This document shows positions 61,925 through 64,000 of a DNA stretch of 64,000 nucleotides, one piece after another. The notes beneath the pieces are model-generated. The model saw only the letters and a list, made by a program, of their open reading frames with translations, ran no database searches and was not told where the DNA came from. Position 1 is the first letter of the stretch; the number at the start of each line of letters is the position of its first letter. Source of the stretch: Peterkaempfera podocarpi. Lineage in GTDB: Bacteria; Actinomycetota; Actinomycetes; Streptomycetales; Streptomycetaceae. Made by a program: the position numbers and the translations under genes. The stretch lies in NCBI RefSeq assembly GCF_042466665.1, contig NZ_CP162102.1, positions 7,316,001 through 7,380,000 on the forward strand, given 5' to 3'.

Positions 61925-62287
61925 TCAGGCGGGGTAGGGGTTGTAGCAGTCCAGAGCCGGGTGGTACAGCACCTCCCAGGTCTCCGGCCCGATCACCCCG
62001 TTCACCTTCAGACCGTGGCAGCCCTGGATCCACTCGACCTTCTTCAGCGTCCGGACGCCGAAGACGCCGTCCACGGTGAGCTTGGGCACACCGCCCCACA
62101 CATTGCTCAGGCACTGTGCCTGCTTCACGCCGGCGCCGGTCTGGCCGTAGCTGAGTGCGGCCCGGTACGACGGCGATGTGTACGAGCAGTCGGGCCCGGC
62201 AGGGGCCGCCTGCACGGGGCCGGACAGCGACAGTGCCCCGCTCGTCAGCAGCACCGCGCCGAGGGCGCCCAACCGGAGACGGATCAT
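61925..62287 (-). CDS. Secreted peptidoglycan-binding domain protein
   Basis: A 120-residue secreted protein. A Sec signal peptide covers about residues 1-28 (LRLGALGAVLLTSGALSLSG then PVQAA). The rest is one peptidoglycan-binding-1 domain: QTGAGVKQAQCLSNVWGGVP, LTVDGVFGVRTLKKVEWIQG and VNGVIGPETWEVL. Four cysteines in the mature part could form two disulfides. No catalytic domain is attached. Likely a cell-wall-associated protein. Confidence 0.85.
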   Translation of the reverse strand: MIRLRLGALGAVLLTSGALSLSGPVQAAPAGPDCSYTSPSYRAALSYGQTGAGVKQAQCLSNVWGGVPKLTVDGVFGVRTLKKVEWIQGCHGLKVNGVIGPETWEVLYHPALDCYNPYPA

Positions 62288-62710
62288 CGCAGCTCACCCT
62301 CCGACACGGCCGTGTGCGCCCGGAGTCCGGCGATGCCGTACCCGGCGTCCGGCAGGCCTGATGCGGACGGAACCAGTTTGCGGGCAGGGCCATGGATCCG
62401 CATGCCGGGCCGGTGGCCGGCCGCGTACGGCGCAACGGCAGCTGTCTGCCGGTCCGCGTCCCGGGGCTTCCGGACGCAGCAGCGGCCGGACGGCGGATCT
62501 CTCCGAGGGCCGGGCGTCCGGTCGAGTGCACGGAGGCGGAGGCGGAGGCGGGCCGGTGGCGTGCGTACGGTGCGTGCCGCGGCGACACGCCGGTCGACCA
62601 CCGTGGCCGAGCCACTAGAATTGCTCCTTGGACCGGCGGATCGGAAGGCCGGCCCGACAGGTACGGAGAGGCGTCACCGGCCTGATGCGCAGCCGTACCC
62701 GAGGACACAT
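62288..62710. other. Divergent intergenic region before prfC
   Basis: About 420 bp between the peptidoglycan-binding protein and prfC. Short frames on both strands lack support. The prfC promoter is expected in the A+T-richer stretch near 62615-62660. Confidence 0.4.

Positions 62711-64000
<1,290 letters not shown>

Overview
The window is very GC-rich DNA (roughly 70% or more G+C, strongly G/C-biased third codon positions). Its gene content is that of a mycelial actinomycete: a SARP regulator, several SpoIIE-type PP2C phosphatases, a Tat-secreted family-8 polysaccharide lyase, secreted glycosidases, LutABC, CbtAB and a pirin. A Streptomyces, Kitasatospora or Streptacidiphilus-like host fits best; I cannot name the species. 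I saw no rRNA, tRNA, CRISPR array, insertion sequence or origin.

Layout. 1-7.3 kb: the 5' part of a PAS-GAF-SpoIIE-kinase protein, an AEC transporter, a divergent XRE regulator and alcohol dehydrogenase pair, a nucleotidyltransferase, and an unknown gene interrupted by one in-frame TGA. 7.3-12.4 kb: a compact peptide cluster. It has a SARP regulator preceded by a perfect 14-bp palindrome identical to the CebR (cellobiose repressor) box. On the opposite strand lie a 60-residue precursor with eight cysteines, an S26 signal peptidase, a MauE-like membrane protein, a thioredoxin-like protein and an ABC exporter. It looks like a pathway for making and exporting a disulfide-rich peptide, and it is the most novel item in the window. 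12.5-21.6 kb: pirin, asparagine synthetase, two more SpoIIE phosphatases, a MASE1 membrane protein and a flotillin/NfeD-like pair. 22-33 kb: GH79 and GH3 glycosidases, a TetR regulator, a scarred region with a truncated oxidoreductase start, then a DeoR gene divergent from a SIS isomerase - ROK kinase - PfkB kinase - class II aldolase operon that resembles galactosamine/tagatose-6-phosphate catabolism. 33-38.5 kb: a fourth SpoIIE protein with altered catalytic motifs, and lutABC. 38.6-45.8 kb: a rhamnose regulon (rhaI, rhaEW, rhaB, a LacI regulator, rhaM) carrying five LacI-type operators. 46-54.9 kb: SnoaL-like protein, EamA transporter/LysR pair, two alpha/beta hydrolases, enoyl-CoA hydratase, an orphan gltD and a class V aminotransferase. 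55-64 kb: CDF metal transporter, cobalamin-riboswitch-controlled cbtBA plus an FhuF-like protein, PL8 lyase, alpha/beta hydrolase, secreted peptidoglycan-binding protein and the start of prfC.

How the genes work together. The PL8 lyase, GH79 enzyme and amino-sugar operon could together degrade glycosaminoglycan-type polymers. The rhamnose genes form a self-contained catabolic regulon whose lactaldehyde/lactate product can feed the adjacent lutABC operon.

Sequence quality. Five genes (ABC exporter, thioredoxin-like, pfkB, rhaB, prfC) are each broken by what looks like loss of exactly one G or C, mostly in a homopolymer. Because prfC and other conserved genes are hit, I read these mainly as sequencing or assembly errors rather than true pseudogenes.
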